NCBI RefSeq assembly: GCF_900168125.1
Contig: NZ_FUZF01000022.1
Coordinates: 1-64,000 of the forward strand
Reading direction: 5' to 3'
DNA: 64,000 nt
From: Sphingobacterium nematocida
Lineage (GTDB): Bacteria; Bacteroidota; Bacteroidia; Sphingobacteriales; Sphingobacteriaceae
The notes under the pieces were generated by a model. It was not told where the DNA came from. It saw only the letters and a list, made by a program, of their open reading frames with translations, and ran no database searches. Shown one piece after another: positions 24,432 to 32,455 of the stretch. Position 1 is the first letter of the stretch. Each line of letters begins with the position of its first letter. Made by a program: the position numbers and the translations under genes.

Positions 24432-26117
24432 TTAACCATTCTTCTTCATTTGCTGAAACAGGAGTCCAAATAAGATAACGAGCACACAGCCGATCAGGTT
24501 AAGCCATAGAAAGGCCACAATATCCGCTTTCCAAATGCCGATGATCAATATCTCTGTAAGTATGGCTGACCAAAAGACTGCTTTTCCCCCAATTTTCTTG
24601 AAGTAGAATGCAACAAGGAAGATTCCTAGAATCGTACCATAAAACAAAGAACCTAAGATGTTGACTGCTTCCAAAAGATTACCAAGCTTGTTGGCATAAA
24701 GCGCAATAAGTACAGTGAATACCCCCCAACCCAGAGTAAACAACCTTGATGCCTTTAAATAAGCACGTTCAGATGCCTGCTTATTAATAAACCGTTTGTA
24801 AATATCAATAACGGTGGTAGAGGCGAGGGAGTTTATTGCGCTGGCTGTAGCTCCCATCGAAGCTAGCATGATGATAGCTATCAGTAGACCGATAAAACCT
24901 TTTGGAAACGTGGATGTCACAAATGATAAAAATATATAATTATTATCATTTGTCTCGGCATGTACGTCGTTTTTTTTGATGAGCTCGATTACACCTTCCC
25001 TTAGCGCCGACGACTTTGCGTTTAATGCCTTCAGCTCTTCACCTTTGAGCGCTATTCCAGCTTCGTCATCACGTCCTAGGGCTCTGGTCAGTTCGTGAAT
25101 TGTTTGGGACTTCTTTGCTCCGAGAGATTCCTGTTGTTCCAGCAGAGCCATATATTCAGCTTTATAACTACTGTTTTCCAGCTTCTCTGTCTCTAACGAG
25201 TTGAAAAATAAAGGCGGTGTATGGTACTGGTAATAGGCAAATACCAATACCCCAATCAGTAGAATACAAAACTGCATGGGCACCTTTAATAATCCATTCA
25301 TCAAAAGCCCCATCCTACTGTCACGGATCGAAGACCCCGTTAGGTATCTGCCAACCTGGCTTTGGTCTGTCCCAAAGTAAGATAATTGAAGGAAAAAACC
25401 TCCAATCAAACCCGTCCACACCGTATATTGATTGTTCAAGTCAAAAGTGAAATCAATGGCATTGGTTTTTCCCGATTTGCCAGCGATGTGTAGTGCCTCG
25501 CTGAAGCCAATGTCTTGGGGGAGAAGTTGTATTACCATAAAACCGGCGGCAAGTAGTCCGGCAAATATAATTCCCATTTGTAGCAACTGCGTATAAGATA
25601 CAGCCTTTGTCCCTCCATAGACAGTGTATAGGACGACTACGCTTCCCATTACCAAGGTGGTGTATGTAACGTCAATATGCAAAATGGTGGATAATATTAT
25701 TGCCGGAGCAAAAATCGTAATACCAGTTGAAATGCCGCGCTGAATAAGAAATAGGAAAGCCGTTAATGCTCTTGTTTTGATGTCGAATCGTTTTTCAAGG
25801 AATTCATAAGCGGTAAATACCCGAAGACGATGAAAGATGGGGACGAAAGTGATACACAGCACTATCATCGATAAAGGTAGTCCAAAGTAGAATTGAACAA
25901 AGCTCATTCCTGAGGTGTAAGCTAACCCCGGTGCGGATAGGAAAGTGATTGCACTGGCCTGTGTTGCCATCACAGAGAGACCGACATTGTACCAAGGTAA
26001 TTCGCGATCGCCTAATAAATAGCCGTCTATATTGCGAATATTCCTGCTTTTGAAGACACCGTAGGCGACAATCAAAAGCAGGGTACTGAAAAGTACTATC
26101 CAATCGATAGAACTCAT
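24432..26117 (-). CDS. Sodium:solute symporter (SSS family)
   Basis: A 561-residue transporter. The start is set at ATG 26117 (MSSIDWIVLFSTLLLIVAYG), which matches the usual N-terminus; an upstream in-frame extension to 26183 would add a hydrophobic leader unlike the family. About 13 membrane spans are visible. The SSS signature region reads GDRELPWYNVGLSVMATQAS and SAITFLSAPGLAYTSGM. Between spans near residues 320-395 lies a soluble, helical, charged insertion of about 75 residues, as in other Bacteroidota members of this subgroup. Substrate is unknown. It is the last gene of an operon led by a PIG-L deacetylase, so import of a deacetylated sugar product is possible (inference). Confidence 0.9.
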   Translation of the reverse strand: MSSIDWIVLFSTLLLIVAYGVFKSRNIRNIDGYLLGDRELPWYNVGLSVMATQASAITFLSAPGLAYTSGMSFVQFYFGLPLSMIVLCITFVPIFHRLRVFTAYEFLEKRFDIKTRALTAFLFLIQRGISTGITIFAPAIILSTILHIDVTYTTLVMGSVVVLYTVYGGTKAVSYTQLLQMGIIFAGLLAAGFMVIQLLPQDIGFSEALHIAGKSGKTNAIDFTFDLNNQYTVWTGLIGGFFLQLSYFGTDQSQVGRYLTGSSIRDSRMGLLMNGLLKVPMQFCILLIGVLVFAYYQYHTPPLFFNSLETEKLENSSYKAEYMALLEQQESLGAKKSQTIHELTRALGRDDEAGIALKGEELKALNAKSSALREGVIELIKKNDVHAETNDNNYIFLSFVTSTFPKGFIGLLIAIIMLASMGATASAINSLASTTVIDIYKRFINKQASERAYLKASRLFTLGWGVFTVLIALYANKLGNLLEAVNILGSLFYGTILGIFLVAFYFKKIGGKAVFWSAILTEILIIGIWKADIVAFLWLNLIGCVLVILFGLLFQQMKKNG

Positions 26118-26222
26118 GAATAGTGTGCTGTAAATAAATACATAAATACAATACACAACAATAGCCACACCACCAGTATCCAATAGAACTGGCGCCAGCT
26201 ACGTACTAAAGGAGGGAGTCCC

Positions 26223-26420
26223 TTATCGGTCATGAGGTTTTTGAGGTAAAAGCACCGTATTGAAGAAAACTGCGAAAATAAAACCGCCTACTAGCCCTCC
26301 AATAAGACTTAAAAATGATCCGCAAGAAGCAAAAGCAGTTAGCGCGCCCAATACAGATCCGATTAATAAAATTAAACCTTTTGCGTTAAGAGGTTGTACA
26401 TCGTTTACTTGATTTTCCAT
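26223..26420 (-). CDS. Small two-span membrane protein
   Basis: A 65-residue protein of no recognised family. It has two hydrophobic segments, about residues 15-33 (LILLIGSVLGALTAFAS) and 38-57 (LSLIGGLVGGFIFAVFFN), glycine-rich and separated by a short loop. The N-terminus is polar. It lies 8 bases after the stop of the PIG-L deacetylase gene and ~105 bases before the symporter gene, all on the same strand. It might be a transporter accessory subunit, but nothing in the sequence proves this. Confidence 0.65.
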   Translation of the reverse strand: MENQVNDVQPLNAKGLILLIGSVLGALTAFASCGSFLSLIGGLVGGFIFAVFFNTVLLPQKPHDR

Positions 26421-26428
26421 ATCTAATG

Positions 26429-28867
26429 TTAATTTACTTTTTCTTTTGTGAGCAAATTTACAAATAATCTATAAGCTCCGGGAACTCCGGCTGGTAATTG
26501 TCTGAAAAAGGATAGTGAAGTATAGACAAATTTGCCTTTTCCATAATTTGTTATCAGTAGAGAACCGTTATTAGGATCCTCATCCTTATCGTTAATCCGG
26601 AGAGGTGTGCGGTATCTTTTATCTATCTTATCCGCAAAATAAAGACCTCTCTCTTGAACCCATCCTTCAAAATCAAGAGGTGTGATCTTGTTGGGGTATT
26701 TTAAAGCGAGATCCGCCGAATTATACTCAACTATTGCATTCTCTTCAGTGACCCTGTCTCTCGATATAGCGAAGGGATAAGGACCTATCTGATCGGAGGA
26801 AAGCTTAGTGTTTACATTATACTGTACGAGTACGACACCACCCTGGTTTACATAATTCATGAGTAGCTTTTGTGTCGACGAAGCCTGAGGGCTAATGTTG
26901 AAATATCGAACGCCTACTATAATGGCGTCATACTGACTTAATGAAGCGACAGATAATGAACGGTTATTCAACGAGGTAACATCTATTCCTATTTCGTTCA
27001 ACGATTGAGGGATCATATCTCCTGCACCCGAGAGATAGCCTATAGTTTTTACTGTGTTTGTTAGCGCAAAGCTCTTACAGTTCACAGTAGCCTGCGGAAA
27101 CCATGTGACCCGAGGTATATGATCGTAGTCTATTGTTTTTATTGATTTCAGCGTCTCATTATTCCATTGGAAGGATAATGAACCAATGGGACTATTTGAA
27201 TTATCAGGTTTTACAGAAATCTGTTTGACAAGGTTATTTTCTTTTCCAAATTCTAGATTGATCCGCTTAGGGGAGATTTGCCAGCCATCTAGTTGGGGTA
27301 TGTCAACAATAAAGTTGTTTTGGTTTTCATCATGGCGATAGAACATTACCTCTATGGTTTTCTGTTCCATGTTTGTGCTTAGTAAAATGGAAGAGGGCAA
27401 TTCAGCAGTAAGCGTCGGAACGATCGCTATTGGACTGTGTATTTCGCCGCGTACAGGATCCACGATACGATACTGTATATCTTGGGTCCTATTCAGAATC
27501 TTGCCATCGATCTCAAATGTAAATGTGACAGTCGGGCGTGAAGAATTGCTGGGGTAGCCTATGTCAGCAGGTTTAACATCAAATTTACCCAAGGAATGTT
27601 CTTTTTCAAGCCAGTAAGGTTGAGTTATTTGAGAAGATCGGTACTGTTTTGATAAAGTCCAGTTGACATTTGTTGTTAAGTTTTCTTGAACCTCACCCAA
27701 GCTGGTTTTCAGTAGTTTTACTGCGATATTGGGGCGTCGGGCTATTGCTTCTAGCAAGACCTCAAAATCTTTGTTGACCGGGTATTGATCAGATTTTGTA
27801 GATACGTCAATCCATATGCCGGCACAAGCAATAATAATATCTTCTATTTCTTTTACTTTTTGTTCTTGCCAGTAAATGTCATTAATGCCTTTTACCAAAT
27901 CACGAAGTTCAAAGAGGCGGGTTATACTTTGCTCGGGTTCTGTGGGATTAAAGTCTTTGATGATCAGTTTTATTAAGGCTTGTATGTCAGCGCTTCCTGA
28001 TACCCTGTCCCAGCTAGTCGTAACCCCTTCCATAATGTCTCCGTGTGCTTCATCGCCCGCTACATGTTCAAAGTATTCGGTGCTGTTGCCTCGTGAAGTA
28101 GCTGCTCCAAATCCTTGGCTCTTGTGTTGAGATCTGCTGCGTGCAGCTATTTCACCGTATGATTCCCCTAAAAGCGGACTATAAGCCCCAATATTTATTT
28201 TAAGTTGATCTTCGGAGGTATTATTCATCCCTCCAAAATTGGCTGTATTCCATAGGAGTCGTTTGGCCCTCCAAGGGGTCACAGTGCTAAGCTGTTCGGG
28301 AAAATACTTGGGGTCTGCTGCTGCGAGATAGGCCTCGTGGGCTAATATTGCAGAGGCTTGATGGTGACCATGACCGCCCCGTTTATCCGGAGGAAATCTA
28401 TTTATAATGACATCTGGTCTGAATTTGCGGATAATCCATACGGCTTCGCGGAGGGCAGTCTCTTTATCCCAAAAGTCAAAAGTTTCAGTATATGTTTTAG
28501 AGAAGCCAAAGTCATATGCCGAACTGAAAAATTGTTCCCCCTTATCTAAAGAGCGAGCGGCAAGTAATTCTTGCGTCCGGATTAAGCCTAGATCGATTCC
28601 TTGGTCGGTTCCAATAAGATTTTGACCGCCGTCGCCTCGGGTTAACGAGAGGTATCCTGTTCGGTATTTTCGCTCTTGTGCTAGCCATGCTATCAATCTT
28701 GTATTTTCATCATCAGGATGCGCGGCAAAGTACAATACGGATCCCAATGTATTTAGTTTTTGAAGCTTGATCATGATTTCATTAGCTGGCATATTGCCGT
28801 GCTGGGACTTCGCCGTTATGCTGAATGAGCTGATGAAAAAAAATAAGAAAAGTATTTTTTTAAACAT
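26429..28867 (-). CDS. Secreted PIG-L/LmbE family deacetylase
   Basis: An 812-residue protein with a signal peptide (about residues 1-21). The PIG-L (LmbE) domain occupies ~35-290, with the zinc motif AHPDDE at residues 50-54 and the second motif HGHHQASA near 167. Such enzymes remove N-acetyl groups from GlcNAc-like sugars. The C-terminal ~500 residues, of mixed beta structure, match the long form found in Bacteroidota, whose role is unknown; near the end a segment resembling a glutamine-amidotransferase-like fold appears (YDAIIVGVRYFNISPQAS, then GGVVLVQYN). A promoter with exact spacing ends three bases before the ATG. First gene of an operon with a small membrane protein and a symporter. 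Confidence 0.88.
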   Translation of the reverse strand: MFKKILFLFFFISSFSITAKSQHGNMPANEIMIKLQKLNTLGSVLYFAAHPDDENTRLIAWLAQERKYRTGYLSLTRGDGGQNLIGTDQGIDLGLIRTQELLAARSLDKGEQFFSSAYDFGFSKTYTETFDFWDKETALREAVWIIRKFRPDVIINRFPPDKRGGHGHHQASAILAHEAYLAAADPKYFPEQLSTVTPWRAKRLLWNTANFGGMNNTSEDQLKINIGAYSPLLGESYGEIAARSRSQHKSQGFGAATSRGNSTEYFEHVAGDEAHGDIMEGVTTSWDRVSGSADIQALIKLIIKDFNPTEPEQSITRLFELRDLVKGINDIYWQEQKVKEIEDIIIACAGIWIDVSTKSDQYPVNKDFEVLLEAIARRPNIAVKLLKTSLGEVQENLTTNVNWTLSKQYRSSQITQPYWLEKEHSLGKFDVKPADIGYPSNSSRPTVTFTFEIDGKILNRTQDIQYRIVDPVRGEIHSPIAIVPTLTAELPSSILLSTNMEQKTIEVMFYRHDENQNNFIVDIPQLDGWQISPKRINLEFGKENNLVKQISVKPDNSNSPIGSLSFQWNNETLKSIKTIDYDHIPRVTWFPQATVNCKSFALTNTVKTIGYLSGAGDMIPQSLNEIGIDVTSLNNRSLSVASLSQYDAIIVGVRYFNISPQASSTQKLLMNYVNQGGVVLVQYNVNTKLSSDQIGPYPFAISRDRVTEENAIVEYNSADLALKYPNKITPLDFEGWVQERGLYFADKIDKRYRTPLRINDKDEDPNNGSLLITNYGKGKFVYTSLSFFRQLPAGVPGAYRLFVNLLTKEKVN

Positions 28868-28870
28868 GCT

Positions 28871-28901
28871 TAAACTTACATAAATTCAGTTTTATGTGCA
28901 A
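28871..28901 (-). promoter_or_regulatory. Bacteroidota-type promoter for the PIG-L operon
   Basis: On the minus strand: TTG (28901-28899), spacer of exactly 20, TAAGTTTA (28878-28871), then AGC and the ATG at 28867. Predicts a leaderless mRNA. Confidence 0.65.
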
Positions 28902-29043
28902 TATAAATTGTGGGACATATTAGTTACAATTGCTCTATATATTTATGCGGCAGAAGTGCAGGAGAAAGTTCTGTCAGCGGAAGAGCAGGGTACTTTGGTA
29001 AGAAATTAATACTTTTGACACGGTCAAAGTTTGTATAAAAAAA

Positions 29044-29067
29044 AGAGCTAAATTTTAATTTAGCTCT
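29044..29067. terminator. Bidirectional terminator downstream of the peroxiredoxin-thioredoxin genes
   Basis: AGAGCTAAAT, loop TTTA, ATTTAGCTCT: a perfect 10-bp stem with T/A-runs on both sides. It is about 220 bases after the last minus-strand stop codon, which leaves an unusually long 3' tail or room for an RNA. Confidence 0.8.
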
Positions 29068-29288
29068 TTTTTTACAACAATTAAAAATCTTTAGTCTTAA
29101 AATAGTCTTACGACCCACCAGATTAGGGGTGTAACCTTTCAACAATAGTAAAAGTACTATAAATGCACAATATAGTAAACGCTAAATTGAAAAATAATTT
29201 TCCACATCGCAAAAGTTATAAACAATAGCGATATGGAATAATTTGTTTTGTGGAATGATAGGCTTTTGGTCGTCCAAAGACAGTACGT

Positions 29289-29546
29289 TTACTTGTCTAT
29301 GGAGCCTAGTACGCGTTGCATGAAGGTATTCAATGCTTCTTTTTTAGGAGCTCCTTCTTTTATAAGCTTATCAACTTCGATGGCTCCATACATATTGGAT
29401 ATTAATTCGCCTATAACATCAAGCTCTTCGTCTTTTAGTGAAGAAACCTCTGTCAAAGCTTCTAGCGTTTCGATGGTTTCTAAAACATAGTCAGCATCGT
29501 TTTGCTCTATAAAATCTGTTAAGTGCTTAATTACTGGTAACTTCAT
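29289..29546 (-). CDS. DUF6952 family small protein
   Basis: An 85-residue acidic helical protein (KLPVIKHLTDFIEQND, then YVLETIETLEALTEV and DELDVIGELISNMYGA). It matches the small Bacteroidota family DUF6952, found next to thioredoxin genes. No cysteine, no membrane segment. Its start lies 20 bases inside the thioredoxin gene, which indicates translational coupling. The conserved pairing suggests it works with the thioredoxin, possibly as a partner or substrate, but no function is known. Confidence 0.8.
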   Translation of the reverse strand: MKLPVIKHLTDFIEQNDADYVLETIETLEALTEVSSLKDEELDVIGELISNMYGAIEVDKLIKEGAPKKEALNTFMQRVLGSIDK

Positions 29547-29841
29547 TTAATAAATCAATTAGTCCTTCGATTTTGTTTGTTTGTACTTGATTCACCAATT
29601 TTCCATCTTTAAACGCGGCAAAGGTTGGTAAATTATTTACATTGGCCAATTTTCTAGATTCTGGATTTTTTTCTGCATCTACAACAATGAAAGTCACATC
29701 CTCATTCTCAGTAGCCAATTTTTTAAACTTAGGCTTCATAATGCGACAGTTTCCACACCACGAAGCTGCATATTGTACCATTACAGTTTTATTGTTATTC
29801 ACAACTTCCTGTAAAGTGTCATTTTCTAATTCCTGTAACAT
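29527..29841 (-). CDS. Thioredoxin-family protein
   Basis: A 104-residue cytosolic thioredoxin-fold protein. The active site is WCGNC (Cys29, Cys32) instead of the classical WCGPC; loss of the proline usually shifts the redox potential upward. The cis-Pro is kept in NNLPTFAAFKDGK, followed by a normal C-terminal helix. There is no signal peptide. It follows the peroxiredoxin gene on the same strand, with a hairpin in the 61-base gap, and overlaps the DUF6952 gene by 20 bases. The likely role is reducing the neighbouring peroxiredoxin, by inference from context. Confidence 0.9.
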   Translation of the reverse strand: MLQELENDTLQEVVNNNKTVMVQYAASWCGNCRIMKPKFKKLATENEDVTFIVVDAEKNPESRKLANVNNLPTFAAFKDGKLVNQVQTNKIEGLIDLLNEVTSN

Positions 29842-29861
29842 AGTCGTTTGTGTTTAAATGA

Positions 29862-29886
29862 GAGAGGCGGAAGAAATCCGCCTCTC
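29862..29886 (-). other. Hairpin between peroxiredoxin and thioredoxin genes
   Basis: GAGAGGCGGA, loop AGAAA, TCCGCCTCTC: a perfect 10-bp GC-rich stem. On the minus strand it is followed by only a weak T-run, so it could be a partial terminator or an mRNA-processing or stability element that sets the ratio of the two products. Confidence 0.6.
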
Positions 29887-29902
29887 AAATAGTTGAAATT
29901 TC

Positions 29903-30535
29903 TTAGTTTGCCGATAAGTAGGATGCAACGCCATCACGTGTAGCATTCATCGCCTCTTTACCTTCTTCCCAGTTTGCAGGACATACCTCCCCATGGTTTT
30001 GTACGTGTGTATATGCATCGATCAGACGGATATATTCTTTTACGTTACGTCCTAAAGGCATATCATTTACAGACTCGTGGAATACTTTTCCTGTCTCATC
30101 GATCAGGTAAGTAGCACGGTAAGATACCGCAGAACCTTCTACAAGCGTGCCATATTCAGGATGTTCTACTTCTTTCATCTCTAAGATGCCTAATACGCTA
30201 GAAAGGTTACGGTTGGTATCAGCGATGATAGGGTATTCTACTCCTTCGATGCCGCCATTATCTTTTGCTGTATTTAACCACGCAAAGTGTACCTCGTTCG
30301 AGTCGCATGATGCGCCAATCACGATAGTATTACGTTTTTCGAATTCCGGAAGAGCTTCTTGGAAAGCGTGTAATTCTGTAGGGCAGACAAATGTAAAGTC
30401 TTTTGGATACCAGAATAACAACACTTTTTTGTTTTCTTTTTGTGCTTTTTCAAAAATGTTGATTGAAATGTAATCACCTAAATAGTCAATTGCATCTACT
30501 GTAATGCTCGGAAAATTCTTACCTGTAAAACTCAT
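29903..30535 (-). CDS. Typical 2-Cys peroxiredoxin (AhpC/Prx1 type)
   Basis: A 210-residue peroxidase that reduces hydrogen peroxide and alkyl peroxides. The peroxidatic Cys51 is in FTFVCPTELHAF; the resolving Cys is in GEVCPANWEEG near the C-terminus. Thr and Arg of the active site are also present (PTEL; a later YRATYLIDE). A box TACCTTTG (minus strand, 30568-30561) lies about 25 bases before the ATG. It heads the peroxide-defence cluster with thioredoxin and DUF6952 genes downstream. Confidence 0.93.
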   Translation of the reverse strand: MSFTGKNFPSITVDAIDYLGDYISINIFEKAQKENKKVLLFWYPKDFTFVCPTELHAFQEALPEFEKRNTIVIGASCDSNEVHFAWLNTAKDNGGIEGVEYPIIADTNRNLSSVLGILEMKEVEHPEYGTLVEGSAVSYRATYLIDETGKVFHESVNDMPLGRNVKEYIRLIDAYTHVQNHGEVCPANWEEGKEAMNATRDGVASYLSAN

Positions 30536-30684
30536 AATGTATCTTTCTTTTTTTGTACTACAAAGGTAAGTAATATAACGGCAAAAATAAATTGAAATTA
30601 CCTATTGGCTATTGTCAAAATCTATGTTCTTGTCGCTATGTGTATAGTTAAAAACTATAGATCGCCGTAAAATAAAAAGAGGAC

Positions 30685-30715
30685 TTGTTTAGAAGCTTGG
30701 ATAATAATACTTTTG
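30685..30715 (+). promoter_or_regulatory. Promoter of tRNA-Arg(CCT)
   Basis: TTG (30685-30687), spacer 20, TACTTTTG (30708-30715); the mature tRNA starts 17 bases further on. Stable-RNA promoters give a useful calibration of the organism's promoter consensus. Confidence 0.75.
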
Positions 30716-30731
30716 TGTACCCTAAAAGGAT

Positions 30732-30806
30732 GGCCCCGTAGTTCAACGGATAGAATAGATGTTTCCTAAACATTTGATAGCAGTTCGATTCTGCTCGGGG
30801 CTACCA
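30732..30806 (+). tRNA. tRNA-Arg(CCT)
   Basis: Complete 75-base cloverleaf: acceptor GGCCCCG/CGGGGCT (first pair G-T), D arm GTTC/GAAT, anticodon stem GATGT/ACATT with loop TTCCTAA (anticodon CCT, reads AGG), T arm AGCAG-TTCGATT-CTGCT, and an encoded CCA end. No integrase is nearby. Confidence 0.95.
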
Positions 30807-30813
30807 ACTTTGT

Positions 30814-30854
30814 TACAGGGTAAGATTTCTTAAAATAGGAAACTTATCCCTGTA
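30814..30854 (+). terminator. Hairpin downstream of tRNA-Arg
   Basis: TACAGGGTAAG pairs with CTTATCCCTGTA (one bulge), and the stem continues through TTTC/GGAAA around a short loop. There is no clear T-run after it, so it may be a processing stem instead of a terminator. Confidence 0.45.
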
Positions 30855-30983
30855 TCTACCCTAAAGATGAGTCACAATCAACGCTAACGTTTTCGTAACT
30901 AATATTGAAGCTTAACTACAAATCTTCGTTATCTTGTGCTTACTTTTAAGCTCTAGATATGATAAAGCAAAATTTCTATCCAT

Positions 30984-31014
30984 TTATATCAGGTATATTA
31001 TGCCCTTAGTTTTG
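30984..31014 (+). promoter_or_regulatory. Probable promoter of the hexuronate operon
   Basis: TTTA at 30983-30986, spacer 20, TAGTTTTG at 31007-31014; the uxaC ATG is 36 bases downstream. The -33 element is one base off consensus. The rest of 30855-31049 contains no gene and I see no obvious operator. Confidence 0.5.
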
Positions 31015-31049
31015 GTAGGATCAAGTTTTGCAACTAATAATTATTATCA

Positions 31050-32453
31050 ATGCGAGCATTTTTAGACGAAAATTTTTTGTTAAACACGGAAACAGCCCAA
31101 GAATTATATCATAATTATTCGAAGAGCTTACCGATTATCGATTATCACAATCACTTACCACCGGAGCAAATAGCCCAAGATACAAAGTTTGACAATCTTG
31201 GACAGCTGTGGTTGGCCTATGATCATTATAAGTGGCGAGCGATGCGCGCTCAAGGAATAAGTGAGGAATATATTACGGGAGAGGCCTCTGATAAAGAGAA
31301 ATTCTTGAAATGGGCAGAGGTCGTGCCCTATACCCTGCGGAATCCGCTGTATCATTGGACACATCTGGAGTTACAGCGATATTTCGGAATTACGGATCTT
31401 TTGTCGCCTAGGACTGCGGAAAGGATTTACGAAGAGACAAGGCAACAGATTGCAGAGGCTGGTTTTTCTGCAAGGGGTTTATTAAGGAGGATGAATGTTG
31501 ATGTGGTATGTACGACCGATGATCCTTTAGATAGTCTAGAGTATCATCAACAAGTTGCAAAGGAAGGTGAAAGCTTTCGGCTTTTGCCTGCGTTTAGACC
31601 CGATAAAGCGATGAATGCGAGCAATGTGACGGTGCTTAATGGGTATATTGATAAATTAGAAGGTGTCACAGGCCTATCGATAAATAATTTTAAGGATTAT
31701 TTAGAAGCGTTGAGAAATAGGCACGACCATTTTTCATCTTGTGGGTGTACGGTATCAGATCATGGTATCGAACATTTGTATGTTGCAGAATATACGGATC
31801 AGGAGCTGCGTGCTATTTTTGAAAAAATACGGATGGGAAAAGAGCTAAGCGACGACGAGATTGTGAAATTTAAGTCTGCTCTCTTAGTTTGTTTTGCCGA
31901 ATGGAACCATGAAAAGGATTGGGTACAACAATATCATTTGGGACCTCTACGGAATAATAACACGAGAATGTTGCAGCGTAAGGGGACGGATACGGGGCAT
32001 GATTCAATTGGTGATTTTCGCCAGGCCGTGGCGCTTTCTCGGTTTTTAGATCGGCTAGATAGCAACGATAAGCTCGCAAAAACCGTTTTGTATAACTTGA
32101 ACCCGGCGGACAACGAGCTTTTTGCGAGTATGGCAGGTAATTTTAATGATGGATCTGTACGAGGCAAGATTCAATTTGGGTCTGCCTGGTGGTTTTTGGA
32201 TCAAAAAGATGGGATGACTAAGCAGATTAACGCACTTTCTAATATCGGGTTGATTAGCAACTTTGTCGGGATGCTTACTGACTCAAGGAGTTTCTTATCC
32301 TTCCCAAGACATGAGTATTTTAGGCGATTGATATGTGATATTTTTGGGGAAGACGTGGAGCGGGGAGAAATTCCAAATGATATAGAATGGGTAGGTAAAA
32401 TTATAGGGGATATTAGTTATTATAATGCTCGGGAATATTTTAGATTTTTCTAA
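31050..32453 (+). CDS. uxaC: Glucuronate isomerase
   Basis: A 467-residue enzyme isomerising D-glucuronate to D-fructuronate (and galacturonate to tagaturonate). It matches the amidohydrolase-fold family at full length: IIDYHNHLPPEQIA with the His-x-His metal pair near residue 29, RAMRAQGISEEYITG near 64, NVDVVCTTDDPLDSLEYH near 150, RPDKAMNAS near 188, and the C-terminal LTDSRSFLSFPRHEYFRRL. First of four co-directional genes for hexuronate breakdown. Mannonate dehydratase and fructuronate reductase genes, needed to reach KDG, are not in this window. Confidence 0.96.
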   Translation: MRAFLDENFLLNTETAQELYHNYSKSLPIIDYHNHLPPEQIAQDTKFDNLGQLWLAYDHYKWRAMRAQGISEEYITGEASDKEKFLKWAEVVPYTLRNPLYHWTHLELQRYFGITDLLSPRTAERIYEETRQQIAEAGFSARGLLRRMNVDVVCTTDDPLDSLEYHQQVAKEGESFRLLPAFRPDKAMNASNVTVLNGYIDKLEGVTGLSINNFKDYLEALRNRHDHFSSCGCTVSDHGIEHLYVAEYTDQELRAIFEKIRMGKELSDDEIVKFKSALLVCFAEWNHEKDWVQQYHLGPLRNNNTRMLQRKGTDTGHDSIGDFRQAVALSRFLDRLDSNDKLAKTVLYNLNPADNELFASMAGNFNDGSVRGKIQFGSAWWFLDQKDGMTKQINALSNIGLISNFVGMLTDSRSFLSFPRHEYFRRLICDIFGEDVERGEIPNDIEWVGKIIGDISYYNAREYFRFF

Positions 32454-32455
32454 CG

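Larger units (their letters stand above)
28868..29288. other. 421-base intergenic space: promoter, terminator, no gene recognised
   Basis: Apart from the PIG-L promoter at its left end and a terminator at 29044-29067, I see no gene. A 73-codon minus-strand frame (28924-29145) runs through the terminator hairpin and is not credible. The stretch 29100-29150 could belong to a short untranslated RNA ending at the terminator on the minus strand, or simply to the 3' untranslated region of the thioredoxin operon; nothing decides this. Confidence 0.5.

Noticed and set aside
28924-29145. 73-codon minus-strand frame
   Set aside because: Runs through a perfect terminator hairpin and is unlike any protein.
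30732-31049. tRNA-Arg as an integration site of a mobile element
   Set aside because: No integrase, no repeat of the tRNA 3' end nearby, and the following genes are ordinary metabolic genes.
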